Shown: positions 31,260 to 41,700, counted from the first letter of the stretch. The stretch: DNA of 64,000 bases from Deinococcus sp. LM3 (GCF_002017875.1 NZ_MUFV01000002.1:186001-250000); one strand, 5' to 3'. Translations and numbers: made by a program. The notes: a model not told the origin generated them from the sequence alone.

Positions 31260-33278
31260 ATGGCCCTGAAACCAAGCTCCGTCGGTTCTGCCCTTCTGCT
31301 CGGCACCCTCCTGATCGGCTGCGGCACCACCAGCACGCCCAGCGACACCACCGCCCCCACCGTGACCCTGACCGCCACGCCCAACCCCGTCACGACCGAG
31401 GCAGCCAACAACCTCACCCTGAAAGCCGACGCCAGGGACGCCACCGGCGTGACCCGCGTCGAGTTCTTCGAGGGCAGCACCAAGATCAGCGAGGACACCA
31501 CCGCGCCCTTCGAGTTCACCACCAGCGTCACCGCCGTGAACAACGGCAAACGCACCTACACCGCCACCGCGTACGACGCCGCCGGGAATAAAGCCAGCGG
31601 CAGCACCGAGGTCACGGTCGCCATCACCGCCAACACCGCCCCGCTCAGGGGCACGGTCGTGGACCAGAACATCGGCGCGCCCGTCGCGGGCAGCACCATC
31701 ACTGTCTCGCGCGCGGGCACGGTGCTGGGCACCGTCACGACCGGAGCGGACGGCACCTTCACCCTCAGCGGCCTGAGCGCCGGCACCTACGACCTCCGGG
31801 CCCGCAAGACCGGCATGGCCGGCTCGGACCTGTACGGCGTCGTGGTGGGCACCGAGACGCCCAGCGTGAGCCTCGTGCAGCGCCCCGCCTTCGAGACGAG
31901 CGCCACCACCAACCCCGCCACGCTGGTCATCACCCGCGCCGACGGCAGCCCCATCGCGGGCGCGACCTTCACGGACAACGTGGACTTCCGCATCAAGACC
32001 GCCCCCACCAGCGACCACGTCGGCCCGATCCGCATCATGTACGCGCAGCTGGGCCGTACGCCCGGCAGCGGCGGCGTGACCAGCTCGACCACCGCCAGCA
32101 ACTGGAACTACTCGCCGCCCCAGGATCAGACCGGCGTGATCGACACGGACAAGGTGACCACCAGCGGCAACTTCACCGCCGGGTTCGGCAGCGCTGCGGG
32201 CGAGCGCGTCTACCTGGAAATCATGACGGTGGACTACAACTACAACTACTCGCGCTACATCGTGCCGATCAACCTGATCAACACGGGCGCGGCCGCCGCG
32301 AACACCGTCACCGCCCCGACCGGCGTGGCCGCCACTGCCTTCACCCTGAAACAGGAAGGCTCGTGGACCACCCCCTACGACGCGCCCACCCCGGACGCCG
32401 CCCCGAACGGCAGCGGCGTGTTCGTGGACGTCCGCTGGTGCTACACCAACGTGGCCGCCAAACCCTTCGCGTTCGACATCGAGCGTTCCGGTGACGGCAC
32501 GACCTTCCAGAAGATCGGCACGGTCGGCGGCGCGGCCAGCACCTCGTGCAGCACCAACCAGGCGGCCCGCCCGTACAACTTCCGGGACACCAGCAGCGAC
32601 CTGAGCGTCGGCAAGACCTTCACGTACCGGGTCGTGGCGCGCGGCGCGAACAGCGTGCCGGGCACCGTCAGCAAGACCACGCCCCTGGCGCAGTTCACGC
32701 CGACCTTCCAGGGTCCCGCCGACGAATCCACCGGCGTGAGCCTGACCCCCACCTTCGTCCTGGGCCACAACCAGGCGGCCATCGGCGCGGACGGCGCGGC
32801 CTTCAACCTGCGCCTGCGCGACCTGATGACCCTGGGCGGCTACAACCTGCCCGGCACGGCCTCGAACGCCCTGATCCGCGTCGAGGAAGGCACCGGCAGC
32901 GGCGGGAACGGCGTCACGCCCGGCCAGTCCCTGGTGTTCACGAGCACCGGCCCGGTCCTGGGGGCGCCCACCACGGCCGCGTCCATCCTGGCCGACACCG
33001 GCGGCCGGTACCTGCCCACCAACCCCGGCCGCGCCAGCGTGGACACGGCGGCGCACACCGTCAGCCTCCCGCTGAACTCGTTCGTGACGACGCCGCTGCA
33101 ACCCCTGCGTCCCTACAAGTGGGAGATGTACTCCGGCTTCGCGTACCGCTACGCCCCGGACGAGGGCAACCGCATCTCGGCGTACTCGGTGTTCACCTGG
33201 CCGTCCTCGCTGGAAGCGCCCATCAACCAGACGCGCCCCGTGAACCTCAACTGGGACTTCATCACCGGCGAGAAGTGA
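31260..33278 (+). CDS. Secreted lipoprotein with Ig-like and carboxypeptidase-regulatory-like domains
   Basis: 672 residues. Lipobox LLIGC, Cys21. Residues ~28-115 form a Bacterial Ig-like domain (TAPTVTLTATPNPVT, VEFFEGSTKISEDTTAPFEF, YTATAYDAAGNKA). Residues ~120-195 are a carboxypeptidase-regulatory-like domain (GTVVDQNIGAPVAGSTITV, GTFTLSGLSAGTYDLRARK). The rest is fibronectin-III-like (FAFDIERSGDGTTFQKIG). No catalytic site seen; role is probably surface binding. AAGGAG lies 12-13 nt before the ATG. 67 nt upstream of the subtilisin gene, likely the same transcript. Confidence 0.82.
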   Translation: MALKPSSVGSALLLGTLLIGCGTTSTPSDTTAPTVTLTATPNPVTTEAANNLTLKADARDATGVTRVEFFEGSTKISEDTTAPFEFTTSVTAVNNGKRTYTATAYDAAGNKASGSTEVTVAITANTAPLRGTVVDQNIGAPVAGSTITVSRAGTVLGTVTTGADGTFTLSGLSAGTYDLRARKTGMAGSDLYGVVVGTETPSVSLVQRPAFETSATTNPATLVITRADGSPIAGATFTDNVDFRIKTAPTSDHVGPIRIMYAQLGRTPGSGGVTSSTTASNWNYSPPQDQTGVIDTDKVTTSGNFTAGFGSAAGERVYLEIMTVDYNYNYSRYIVPINLINTGAAAANTVTAPTGVAATAFTLKQEGSWTTPYDAPTPDAAPNGSGVFVDVRWCYTNVAAKPFAFDIERSGDGTTFQKIGTVGGAASTSCSTNQAARPYNFRDTSSDLSVGKTFTYRVVARGANSVPGTVSKTTPLAQFTPTFQGPADESTGVSLTPTFVLGHNQAAIGADGAAFNLRLRDLMTLGGYNLPGTASNALIRVEEGTGSGGNGVTPGQSLVFTSTGPVLGAPTTAASILADTGGRYLPTNPGRASVDTAAHTVSLPLNSFVTTPLQPLRPYKWEMYSGFAYRYAPDEGNRISAYSVFTWPSSLEAPINQTRPVNLNWDFITGEK

Positions 33279-33345
33279 CGCCCGCGCGCTCTCTGCTCCC
33301 TTCCGACCTGCCCCGACCGTACTTTGCCCTGCGAGGAACCCCCTG

Positions 33346-35415
33346 ATGCGTAAGAACCTCCCACTGACCCTCGGAGTGCTGGGCCTGACCGCCCTGCTCG
33401 CCGCGTGCTCCACCCAGACCGCCGCTCCCGTCGCCGCGCCGGCACCCGCCGACACCGACCTCGCCACCGCCGGCACCACGCAGTACGTGCGCAACGAGGT
33501 CGTCGTCGGGTACGACACCCAGGCCGGCCTGAACGCCGCCGCCGCCGCCATGAACGGCACGGTCGTCCGGACCATCCCGGAGATCCGCACCGCGCTGATC
33601 CGCGTGCCGGGCGACGCCCTGAAAGTCGCCGGGACCGGCTCGAAAGTCAGCGGCGTCCGCTACGCCCGCGCGAACGTGGTCGTCACGCCGCAGCGCGGCG
33701 ACCCCACGCCCGTTGCCGAGGCGGGCCTGAACGCGCAGGCCGCCAGCGCCGACCAGATCTTCGACAAACTGCCGCAGTACGCGCTCGACCCCCGCCACCT
33801 GAACGCCAAGGCCGCCTGGGACAAGGGTCTGACCGGTAAGGGCGTCCTGGTGGCCGTCATCGACGATCCGGGCGACGTGACCCACCCGGACCTCGCGCCC
33901 AACTGGGCCGGGAAGGCCTTCGATCCCGCGCAGGCCAAGACGTACACCAACGGGGCGGAATGGGCCAAGTACTTCCAGAAACCCGAGAACGACCACGGCA
34001 CGTACGTGGCGTCCAGCATCATCGCCGCGAAGAACGGCGAGGGCATCGTCGGCCTCGCCTACGAAGCCAAGTGGATGCCGGTCGTGATGTTCAACCCCGA
34101 CGGGTACTCCAGCTTCAACATCGCGCTCGGGGCCGTGTGGGCCACGAACAACGGCGCGCGGGTCATCAACAACTCCTGGGGCGGCGGCGTGAGCTTCGGG
34201 CCGGTCAAGGACGCCTTCGACTACGCCATGGCGAACGGCACGACCGTCGTGGCCAGCATGGGCAACTCCTACCACGACGAATTCCAGTACCCGGCGGCCC
34301 TGCCCGGCATCATCGCGTCCGGCGCGCTGGACGGCAGCAACCGCAAGGTGACGTTCAGCACCACCGGCCGTCACATCTCCAGCAGCGCCCCCGGCCAGGA
34401 CACCATGCTTGCCCGGCCCACCTGGCAGGGCGGCGGGTACGCCCTGATCTCCGGCACGAGCTTCTCGTCGCCGTACACGGCCGCCGTGGCCGCGCTGATC
34501 CTGCAGAAATGCCCGGCCGCCACGCCCTACCAGGTGCGCCGCGTGATGGAACTGAACGCCAACGGCGCCATCGGCAGCAACCCCACCGGCTTCGACCGTG
34601 ACACCGGCTGGGGCGCGCTGGACGCCGGGAAGATCGCGCAGACCCTCACCGACTGCGCCGCCCTGCCCGCCCGCGGCGCGAACGTCCACGTGAACCTCTC
34701 GTACGTGAACGGCAGCGGCACCCAGAAAGGCATCCTGGGCGACGTGATCCTGCGCGGCCAGGGCATGCGCGCCGGCGCCACCGACGACCCCACCCCGCTG
34801 TACCTGAGCCCCACCGACGAGAACGGCGACGTGCGCTTCAGCGAGATCGCGCCCGGCACGTACGACCTGTACATCGCCGGCCCCGACCTGAGCACCACCG
34901 GCGGCAAGACCGACGAGCGCGGCACCTTCGTGGGCACCCTGACCGCCACGAGCGGCAGCACCTACGCCGCGCCCGACCACAAGCGCCTGCTGCTGCCCGC
35001 CGCGTTCGTGGACACCAACCCCACCGACCCCTACGAACCCAACGACGACCTCGGGACTGCCGCGCCCATCGCGTACGGACAGACCACCCAGACCGCGTAC
35101 ATCTACGGCAAACCCCAGGACTTCGACGTGTTCACCTTCAGCGGCAAGAGCGGCGACGCCATCCGCGCCGAGGTGCAGGCGCGCATCCAGTTCGGCGGTC
35201 AGCTCGACTCGTTCGTGTACCTGCTCGACCCGACCGGCAAGGTCCTGGAAGTCAATGACGACCGCGGCGCCGGGGATTCGGATTCCGAACTGAACTTCAC
35301 GCTGCCGGCCGACGGCAACTACTTCCTGGCCGTCACCAGCTACGACATCAGCGAGGGGCAGGACGACGACAGCCCCTTCAACAAGTACCGCCTGAAACTC
35401 AGCAAGACCAACTGA
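33346..35415 (+). CDS. Secreted subtilisin-family (S8) serine protease lipoprotein
   Basis: 689 residues. Lipobox LLAAC (Cys21), a pro-region ending near 145, then the S8 domain with Asp173 (VIDDPGDVTHPDL), His217 (NDHGTYVAS), Asn276 (NNSWGGG) and Ser372 (GTSFSSPYTAA). After it come a carboxypeptidase-regulatory-like region and a bacterial pre-peptidase C-terminal domain (DPYEPNDDLGTAAP, FDVFTFSGKSGDAI). Degrades external protein, perhaps to feed the peptide-hungry metabolism of Deinococcus. GAGGAA precedes the ATG. The stop TGA is the first part of repeat R5. Confidence 0.93.
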   Translation: MRKNLPLTLGVLGLTALLAACSTQTAAPVAAPAPADTDLATAGTTQYVRNEVVVGYDTQAGLNAAAAAMNGTVVRTIPEIRTALIRVPGDALKVAGTGSKVSGVRYARANVVVTPQRGDPTPVAEAGLNAQAASADQIFDKLPQYALDPRHLNAKAAWDKGLTGKGVLVAVIDDPGDVTHPDLAPNWAGKAFDPAQAKTYTNGAEWAKYFQKPENDHGTYVASSIIAAKNGEGIVGLAYEAKWMPVVMFNPDGYSSFNIALGAVWATNNGARVINNSWGGGVSFGPVKDAFDYAMANGTTVVASMGNSYHDEFQYPAALPGIIASGALDGSNRKVTFSTTGRHISSSAPGQDTMLARPTWQGGGYALISGTSFSSPYTAAVAALILQKCPAATPYQVRRVMELNANGAIGSNPTGFDRDTGWGALDAGKIAQTLTDCAALPARGANVHVNLSYVNGSGTQKGILGDVILRGQGMRAGATDDPTPLYLSPTDENGDVRFSEIAPGTYDLYIAGPDLSTTGGKTDERGTFVGTLTATSGSTYAAPDHKRLLLPAAFVDTNPTDPYEPNDDLGTAAPIAYGQTTQTAYIYGKPQDFDVFTFSGKSGDAIRAEVQARIQFGGQLDSFVYLLDPTGKVLEVNDDRGAGDSDSELNFTLPADGNYFLAVTSYDISEGQDDDSPFNKYRLKLSKTN

Positions 35416-35467
35416 TACGGACTCGGATTGAATGAGCTGCAAAGCCCGTTCAATCCGAGTCCGTATC
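35412..35467. repeat. Short palindromic copy R5 of the repeat
   Basis: Only about 56 bp: GATACGGACTCGGATTGAA and its near-perfect reverse complement around GCAA, forming one long hairpin. Both convergent flanking genes (protease, GGDEF) use stop codons inside it, and it may be their bidirectional terminator. Confidence 0.85.
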
Positions 35468-36433
35468 GCTGGTGTGACCGGCGATGGGGGGGCCGCTCAG
35501 GCGGTCGCGGCCGGCGGCTTTCGCCTCGTACAGGCGGCGGTCGGCGAGGTCGATCAGCGCGAGGGTGGTCGGCGCTTCACGCAGGGTGGCGAGTCCGGCG
35601 CTGATCGTGACGGGCGGCACGCCGGGCAGGCGCAGGTCCCGTACGTGACCGAGCATGTCCTGCACGCGCGTGTGGGCCTGTTCGCCGGTCTGGTCGGGCA
35701 GCAGCAGCAGGAATTCCTCGCCGCCCCAGCGGATGGCGGCGCCGCCCGGCGGCAGGTCGGCCTGGAGGAGGCCGGCAACGGCGATGAGGACCGTGTCGCC
35801 GGTCTGGTGGCCGAGGTCGTCGTTCACGCGTTTGAAGTGGTCGATGTCGATCAGCGCCGCCCACAGCTGGTCCGGGTGATGGGCGTGGACGGTGACGGCC
35901 GTGTCGAGGGCGGTCTGTCCGGCGCGGCGGTTGAGGATGCCGGTCAGGGGGTCGGTGGTGGCCAGGGTTCTCAGGGCATCGCTGCGGATGCGTTCGCGGT
36001 TGACGGTCAGGCCGTGCTGGGTGAGGTACCAGATGACGGGCAGGGTGAGGGCTGTCAGGATGACGCCCGGCACGTCCGGCTGGCGGCTGGCGAGGGCGGC
36101 CACGATCAGCAGGGCGTACGCGCCGGCCACGAGCAGCGCGGCGGGACGCACGGTCAGCCACGTGAACGAGAACAGCGCGATCAGGATCAGGTGGATCAGC
36201 AGACCGGACGTGACCGGCCGCGCGGTGAGCAGGAGGTTGTGGATGTTCGCGGCGAACCACGCGAGCAGGATCAGGACACTCACGCGGTGCAGGGTGTGCA
36301 GGGTCACGCGGGGCCAGAGGGTCAGGGTCAGCAGGGTCAGGGAGACCAGCAGGGCGGGGAGGGCGCGGCCGGCCTGCCGCTGGGGGTCGGCCTGACTCCA
36401 CAGGTACAGCAGGATCACGCCGTTCACGGCCAT
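35450..36433 (-). CDS. Membrane-bound diguanylate cyclase (GGDEF); 5' end uncertain
   Basis: At least 327 residues. Five or six membrane helices, then a GGDEF domain: TDPLTGILNRRAG, DIDHFKRVNDDLGH and the active-site WGGEEFLLL. Makes c-di-GMP. The last residues (DTDSD) are encoded by repeat R5. The first possible start in frame, ATG 36433, has no Shine-Dalgarno and falls inside the first helix: the frame upstream reads RLSERRQRQALQLLAALG, clearly coding, but meets a stop at 36532-36530 with no start. A well-placed GTG (36533, after AGGAGG) is in a frame one base off; losing one base from the G5 run at 36505-36509 would join them. Confidence 0.85.
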   Translation of the reverse strand: MAVNGVILLYLWSQADPQRQAGRALPALLVSLTLLTLTLWPRVTLHTLHRVSVLILLAWFAANIHNLLLTARPVTSGLLIHLILIALFSFTWLTVRPAALLVAGAYALLIVAALASRQPDVPGVILTALTLPVIWYLTQHGLTVNRERIRSDALRTLATTDPLTGILNRRAGQTALDTAVTVHAHHPDQLWAALIDIDHFKRVNDDLGHQTGDTVLIAVAGLLQADLPPGGAAIRWGGEEFLLLLPDQTGEQAHTRVQDMLGHVRDLRLPGVPPVTISAGLATLREAPTTLALIDLADRRLYEAKAAGRDRLSGPPIAGHTSDTDSD

Positions 36434-36608
36434 GCCGAGCGCGGCCAGCAGTTGCAGGGCCTGCCGCTGGCGGCGTTCGCTGAGGCGGGCGGCGGTCGGG
36501 GCGTGGGGGTCGGCGGACCGGACGGGTGTTCACCTCCTGTGCGTGTGCTCTCCATGGTCGCCTGTCCGGCCGCTGAATGCAACGTGCGGGTGCGGGGCCG
36601 GGCGGGGA

Positions 36609-37076
36609 TCAGGGGCCGGGTTTCTCCTGGCGCAGCATGTCGGTCTTGAGGCGGCCGACGGTGTTCAGGACGAACAGGAAGATCAGGGTGGAACCGACCG
36701 CCAGGACGTAGTGGGTGAGGCCGCAGGCGACGCCGATGCCGGCGGAGGCGAGCAGGCTGGCGGCGGTGGTCAGGCCGCGCCGCTGCTCCTTGCCGGACGA
36801 GAAGATCGTGCCGGCCCCGAGGAAGGCGACGCCGCTGACGACGGCGCCGAGAACGCCGACGAGGTCGAAGCGGACGGAGTCGCTGTCGCCGCTGAACTGC
36901 AGGATCAGCCCTTCGGCGAGAACGACGAACAGGGCGGAGCTGCCGCCGACGAGCATCTGGGTGCGGATGCCGGCGCTTTTCTGCGACAGTTCGCGTTCCC
37001 AGCCGATCAGGCCGCACAGCAGGCAGGCTCCGAGGACGCGCAGCAGCAGGTAGAAGTCGGTCAGGGGGTCCGCCAT
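36609..37076 (-). CDS. MgtC/SapB family membrane protein
   Basis: 155 residues, about four helices. Diagnostic motifs: GLIGWERELSQKSAGIRTQMLV, VVSGVAFLGAGTIF and GLTTAASLLASAGIGVACG. MgtC proteins support growth in low Mg2+ and modulate ATP synthase in other bacteria; the soluble C-terminal domain is absent here, as in the short SapB type. CATACT 6 nt before the ATG suggests a leaderless transcript. Confidence 0.92.
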   Translation of the reverse strand: MADPLTDFYLLLRVLGACLLCGLIGWERELSQKSAGIRTQMLVGGSSALFVVLAEGLILQFSGDSDSVRFDLVGVLGAVVSGVAFLGAGTIFSSGKEQRRGLTTAASLLASAGIGVACGLTHYVLAVGSTLIFLFVLNTVGRLKTDMLRQEKPGP

Positions 37077-37147
37077 CCGCCGAGTATGGAAGGAGCGGCA
37101 GTGGGCGCCGCCGGATATGACGGAACAGTGAACAGATCCACCATTAC

Positions 37148-37181
37148 TTGACTAATCCGACTTTTTAGTCAGGATTACGGC
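37148..37181 (+). promoter_or_regulatory. Promoter and palindromic operator of the orphan iron-binding protein
   Basis: TTGACT at 37148-37153 begins a nested inverted repeat: TGACTAA (37149-37155) with TTAGTCA (37165-37171), and TAATCC (37153-37158) with GGATTA (37172-37177). CAGGAT at 37170-37175 is a possible -10, 6 nt before GTG 37182. The string ACTTGACTAATCCG is shared with the operator at 12986-13007. Confidence 0.55.
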
Positions 37182-38153
37182 GTGAAGAAACTCCCCCTGC
37201 CCCTCCTGCTCACCGTCGGCGCGTACCTCACCGCCCAGGGCCACGTCCTCGCGCAGAGCGCCGCCACTGTCACCATCAAACACGACGAGGGCACCGCCAC
37301 CCTCAGGAAGAACCCGCAGCGCATCATCGCCATGGACGAGGAATCCCTCGGCTGGCTCGCCGCGCTCGGCCTGCAGAGCCGCGTCGTCGGCATCGGCAGC
37401 ACGTACTTCACGCCCACCGACCTCAGCGGCACCCGCATCAAACCCGAGGTGCTCGAACGTGGCTTCTACGGCCGAGTCAACCTGAAAAACCCCACCTTCG
37501 TCGGCGACTGGCAGACCCCCAACCTGGAGACCATCACCGCGCTGAAACCGGACCTGATCGTCCGCCTCACCTGGGACGGCAACCAGAACTACGACCGCCT
37601 CAGCCGCGTCGCGCCGGTCATCGCGTACAAGGAAGGCGGCGAGGGCTTCTGGCAGAAGGGCATCCGCGACCTCGGCCGCCTGTTCGGGCGGGAAGCGCAG
37701 GCCGAAACCGCCATCCGCACCGCCGCCCAGACCGGCCGCACCAACGCACAGAAACTGAACGCCGCCGGCATCCTGAAGCGCTACCCGAAAGCCATCGTCC
37801 TGGCGCCGTTCACCGGCGGCAGCAACTGGCTGTACACCGACGTGCGCCTCGTCCCGGAAGTGCAGGCGCTGGGCTTCAGGAACGGCCTGAGCGTCCCGAA
37901 GACCGCCGGCGTGGGCACCGCCATCAGCGACGAGGCGCTGCTGGGCCTGGGCAAGGACACCCTGGTCATCCTGTTCCCGCCCGGCGGGCGCTACAACGGC
38001 GCGGACGCCTTCCTGAAAACCGCCGTCGGACAGCGCCTGAAAGACCAGTCGGTGCTGTACGTCCCGGACGACTTCAACCCCTACACCGGTCCGCTCATGA
38101 GCGTGTACCACAGCAACAAACTCACCAACCTGATCCTCGACCGCCTGCGCTGA
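37182..38153 (+). CDS. Iron ABC transporter substrate-binding protein (FecB-like), orphan
   Basis: 323 residues. Signal peptide LPLPLLLTVGAYLTAQGHVLA. Motifs PQRIIAMDEESLGWLAALGL, ITALKPDLIVRLTWDGNQNY, LGLGKDTLVILFPPGG. It has no permease or ATPase beside it and presumably serves the transporter at 7.2-12 kb. GTG start at 37182, with a palindrome shared with that operon over its promoter. Confidence 0.88.
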   Translation: MKKLPLPLLLTVGAYLTAQGHVLAQSAATVTIKHDEGTATLRKNPQRIIAMDEESLGWLAALGLQSRVVGIGSTYFTPTDLSGTRIKPEVLERGFYGRVNLKNPTFVGDWQTPNLETITALKPDLIVRLTWDGNQNYDRLSRVAPVIAYKEGGEGFWQKGIRDLGRLFGREAQAETAIRTAAQTGRTNAQKLNAAGILKRYPKAIVLAPFTGGSNWLYTDVRLVPEVQALGFRNGLSVPKTAGVGTAISDEALLGLGKDTLVILFPPGGRYNGADAFLKTAVGQRLKDQSVLYVPDDFNPYTGPLMSVYHSNKLTNLILDRLR

Positions 38154-38167
38154 GCCGGGCAGGGCGA

Positions 38168-38695
38168 TCAGCGGTTCAGCTGGCGGCGGAACTCACTGAA
38201 CACCCGCACGTGCCCGTCGAAGTACCCGAACGCCTCCTCCTGCCGCACGAACTCCTCACCTATCTCCTCGACCCCCGCCAGCAGATCCGGGCGGTCCGGG
38301 AAGGCCAGCGCCCCGACCGTCACCTCCCGGAACATGTCCTCCAGGTACCCGTACTGCTCTTCCGGCCAGTCCGGCAGCACCTTCCAGTACTCCAGCGAGG
38401 CCCGCACGAACCGCATGCGGGCCTCCAGCGCCTCGAGCGGCGACGCGAACCGCAGGTACTCGCGCAGCGCCTTGCTGACCTCCGCGACCCGGAAGGTCCG
38501 TTTCTTCGGGTTGAACGCCTGCTCCAGCGCGCGCACGTACGCGTCCAGCAGGGCGCCCGTGTCCCCGTCCAGTCGGGCCGTCAGGTACCGGCGGTTGTCG
38601 GCGTTCAGGCCGTGCAGTTCCTCCACGAGAACGTGCAGTTCAGACTCGCTCAGTCCCGCGAGGGCCTGCCGCAGTCGGGTCAGGGTCATGGCCAT
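38168..38695 (-). CDS. Small helical protein of unknown function, resembling the DUF6155 family
   Basis: 175 residues, no signal or membrane segment, rich in Glu, Leu and Arg and predicted mostly helical: LRQALAGLSESELHVLVEEL, LEQAFNPKKRTFRVAEVSKA, YWKVLPDWPEEQYGYLEDMF. The layout recalls DUF6155, a family without known function. It ends 15 nt after the convergent iron-binding gene. ATG 38695 or 38689 could be the start; TAGACT 9 nt upstream is a possible -10. Confidence 0.7.
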   Translation of the reverse strand: MAMTLTRLRQALAGLSESELHVLVEELHGLNADNRRYLTARLDGDTGALLDAYVRALEQAFNPKKRTFRVAEVSKALREYLRFASPLEALEARMRFVRASLEYWKVLPDWPEEQYGYLEDMFREVTVGALAFPDRPDLLAGVEEIGEEFVRQEEAFGYFDGHVRVFSEFRRQLNR

Positions 38696-38744
38696 ACGCG
38701 GGCCAGTCTACCCGCCCGCACGCCCCCACCCGGCCCGGCGGCCC

Positions 38745-41700
38745 TCAGCGCAGCTGTTCGAGGATGGTGGGGTCCTGGATCCTGCGGTCCTCAGCGAGCA
38801 GCAGCACCCGGCTGACGACCTCGGCGGTGCGCGGGTCGGGGTCCGCGAACGGCAGGAACACGCGGCCCTGGTGCGCGTTGTGCACGGGAATGATGCACAG
38901 GTACCCGCCCGGCTGGCGGTGCACGGTGCCGCTGCCCAGGTGCACGGTGTAGCGCGCGTGATGCCCGTCGATCAGCGCGTGGTCGTTCTCCAGGCGGACG
39001 TTGCCGAGGTTCAGGAGGCGCAGCGTCTCGCGCAGCAGCGCCGAGCGCATGGCGGTGGTGCTCTGCGTCGCTTCGGGGTCCACGCCGCCCACGTGCGCGA
39101 CCGACACGACCAGATCGAGGTCACGCATGGTCTCGCTGAACACGCGCGGCGGCACCTGCGACAGGGGGAGCGGTTCGGTCTCGCCGCGCCGCAGGAAGTA
39201 CGCGGCGTTCAGCGGCGTGCCCTCCACCTCGTTCGGCGTGCCGTACCCGAGGCTGGTGTCGATCCAGACGTTCAGGCCCTCGGCGTGCCAGGTCTTGCGG
39301 ACGCCTTCCTCGGGTACCGGCACCCAGCCGCGCGCCTTGAGAAGGGCGGCGGCCTTGCCGGGCTGCACCTGATGCCCGTCGAAGCGGGTGCTGCGCCGCG
39401 CGTCCACCTCGGCGGGCGTGGGCGGGTAGTACTCGCGGAACACCTGCCTGAACGGCTGCGTGATCCGGCGGTCCATGACCTGCGCCTGGAAGACTGGCCA
39501 CTGCCCCAGCGTGAACAGGTCGTGCGGGTGCGCCAGCCGCAGCGCCTGACGCCCGATCACCCGTGGGCCGCCGGGCGTGTCCAGGGTGTCGCCCTGCCAC
39601 CACCCGGCGTGCTCCTCGTTCAGGATCCACACGAGGCTGCGCAGCATGGGCGCGATCACCGGATGCGCGGCCAGGTCGGCCAGTTCCTGCGGTTGCAGGT
39701 GGTCGCCCCGGACCATGGCGTCCTCCAGGGCGGCGCGCATGCGCAGACGCGTGGCGTTCAGTTCCGTCACGCTCTCGCGCAGGGCGATCACGTCCGGCAC
39801 CTTCTTCAGGGCGGGCGGCAGGGTTTTGAGGGCCTTCTCGCCGCGCCGGACGGTCAGGCTGGCCTCCCCGGCGTCCGTCAGGGCGATGCCGAGCGTCACG
39901 CCGTCCACGCTGACGGTCCTCGTCCAGTCGGGTGCGGTGCGGGCCTCCATGGCCCACACGAGCCGCTGCGGGTCCGTGTACCCGGCCGTGCGGGCGAGGT
40001 TGTGCAGGCCGATGTCGGCCGCGCGGCGTTCACTGGCCTGCCGCTGCGCTCCGAACTGCCGCGCGCCGCGCCGGAAGTCGCTGATCACGCGGTAGCGGTC
40101 CGTCAGTGCCCGCGCCGCCGCCTTCGCGCGGGGCAGGGGCAGCAGACCCAGGGCGCGCACGGCGTCCTGGTTGCGCTTCTCGTCGATGCGGACGCGCAGG
40201 TCCGCCCCGTCCAGCTCACCGAGGACCGCGCGGGCGTACAGCTCGGCGCGTTTATGCCCGCCGCTGCTGCTGGCGTACTTCGCGGCGTCCAGCAGCGCCG
40301 CGAACCGCGGCGCGCCCAGCGCCCCGTGGGTGCGCCGGAACCACTCGACGTCCACGGCGCCCTCGGTCAGGTCGGCGGCGCTCAGGGGCGTGCGTTCGGT
40401 GATCTCGGCCTCCCAGGCGTCACGGACGTCCTGCGGGACGCTCCAGTTGCTGTCGCGGGTGTGCGCGTGCAGCCAGTACACGCCGTCCTGCAACCCCCGC
40501 CAGCCGAGCGCGCCGGACACCAGCGGCGCCCACTGCGGCGCAAACATCGCGAGGTCCAGCAGGCGCGCGTCCGTCAGTTTCAGCGCCTGCGCCGGCGCGC
40601 GGAACCCGGCGGGCGTGTCGCCGGGCAGCGGGAACGACACCCGGATCAGGTGGCTGAACGTCACATCGCGGCTCTCGTTGCGGCCCTGATACCCGCGCTT
40701 CAGGGGATTCTTGCCCAGGGCGGCCAGCAGGCGCAGCGGCAGGTCCGCGCCGTGCGCACCCTGCAGGGCCAGCGCGGGCCGCGTGGCGGGCGTCTCCAGA
40801 TCACCGCGCGCCAGTTCCACCTCCAGCACCCGCTCGCGCACGGCGTTCACGGCGCTCAGCCAGTCCGGGTGGGTGGGCAGGTCCGCCCGGACGGTCCGGC
40901 GCGTGTAGGCGCCCAGCTCACGGAAGTCGCTGCCGGAATAGTAGCCCCCCTCTTCCGGGCGTACCCCGATCAGCTGGTCGAGCAGGTCGTCGCGGTTCGC
41001 CCAGCCGTGCTCGTACGCGCGCAGCAGCAGCGCCGTGTCCGGCCGTTGACGCGGCAGCTTCGGGAACGCCTGCCCCAGGTGCAGGATCACGTTCCACAGG
41101 CGCTGCACCTGCTCCGCCGTCCAGGTGGCCCAGGCGCCATGCGGGCGCAGCGGATCGAGCAGGTCGCGGGGGTCCTCGCGCCGCCAAGTGTACTGCGGGT
41201 CCACGTGCACCTGCACGTCCACCGGCAGGTACGACAGGGCCGTCTCCCAGGCGTCCAGCGCCATCTCGGTGTCGGTGGGTGTGGCGTGCTGATCGTGCAG
41301 GGCGTCCACGATCACGCGTGCGAGGTCCGGGTGCTCCAGCCGCAGCGCGACGAGTGGCCCCAGCGTGCGGTGCAGGGTGCGGCGGCGCAGGTCCTGGCGC
41401 ACCTCGGCGGCGTTCACGGTCGAGCGGTGCTCGGCCAGTTCGTCCTCGTCGGCGTCCTCCAGCAGGTCCTGAAGGCCTTCCGGGTTGAGGCCCAGCAGGT
41501 CCAGCAACTCGGCCTCCAGTTCGGTGGCGTCGGTCGTGGTGGCGTCGGAACTGGTGGCGTCGGAACTGGTGGCTTCAGGGCTGGCGGTGTCGGTGCCGTC
41601 CAGTTCGCTCTGTAGTTCGCTTTCGGTGGTGTCGTTGCGGGCGACGAAGTGCGCCAGCGTCCAGCGCAGGCGGGTCAGGTCGCCGTCCTGCGCGTCCGGG

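Noticed and set aside
41528..41580. Tandem DNA repeats (GTGGCGTCGGAACTG units) as a separate element
   Set aside because: They lie in frame inside the 1656-aa gene and encode the Thr/Ser/Asp linker, so they are a coding low-complexity region.
38334..41615. 1093-codon open frame antisense to the DUF4132 gene
   Set aside because: Shadow of a real gene; Arg/Val/Gln-rich with no recognisable domain.
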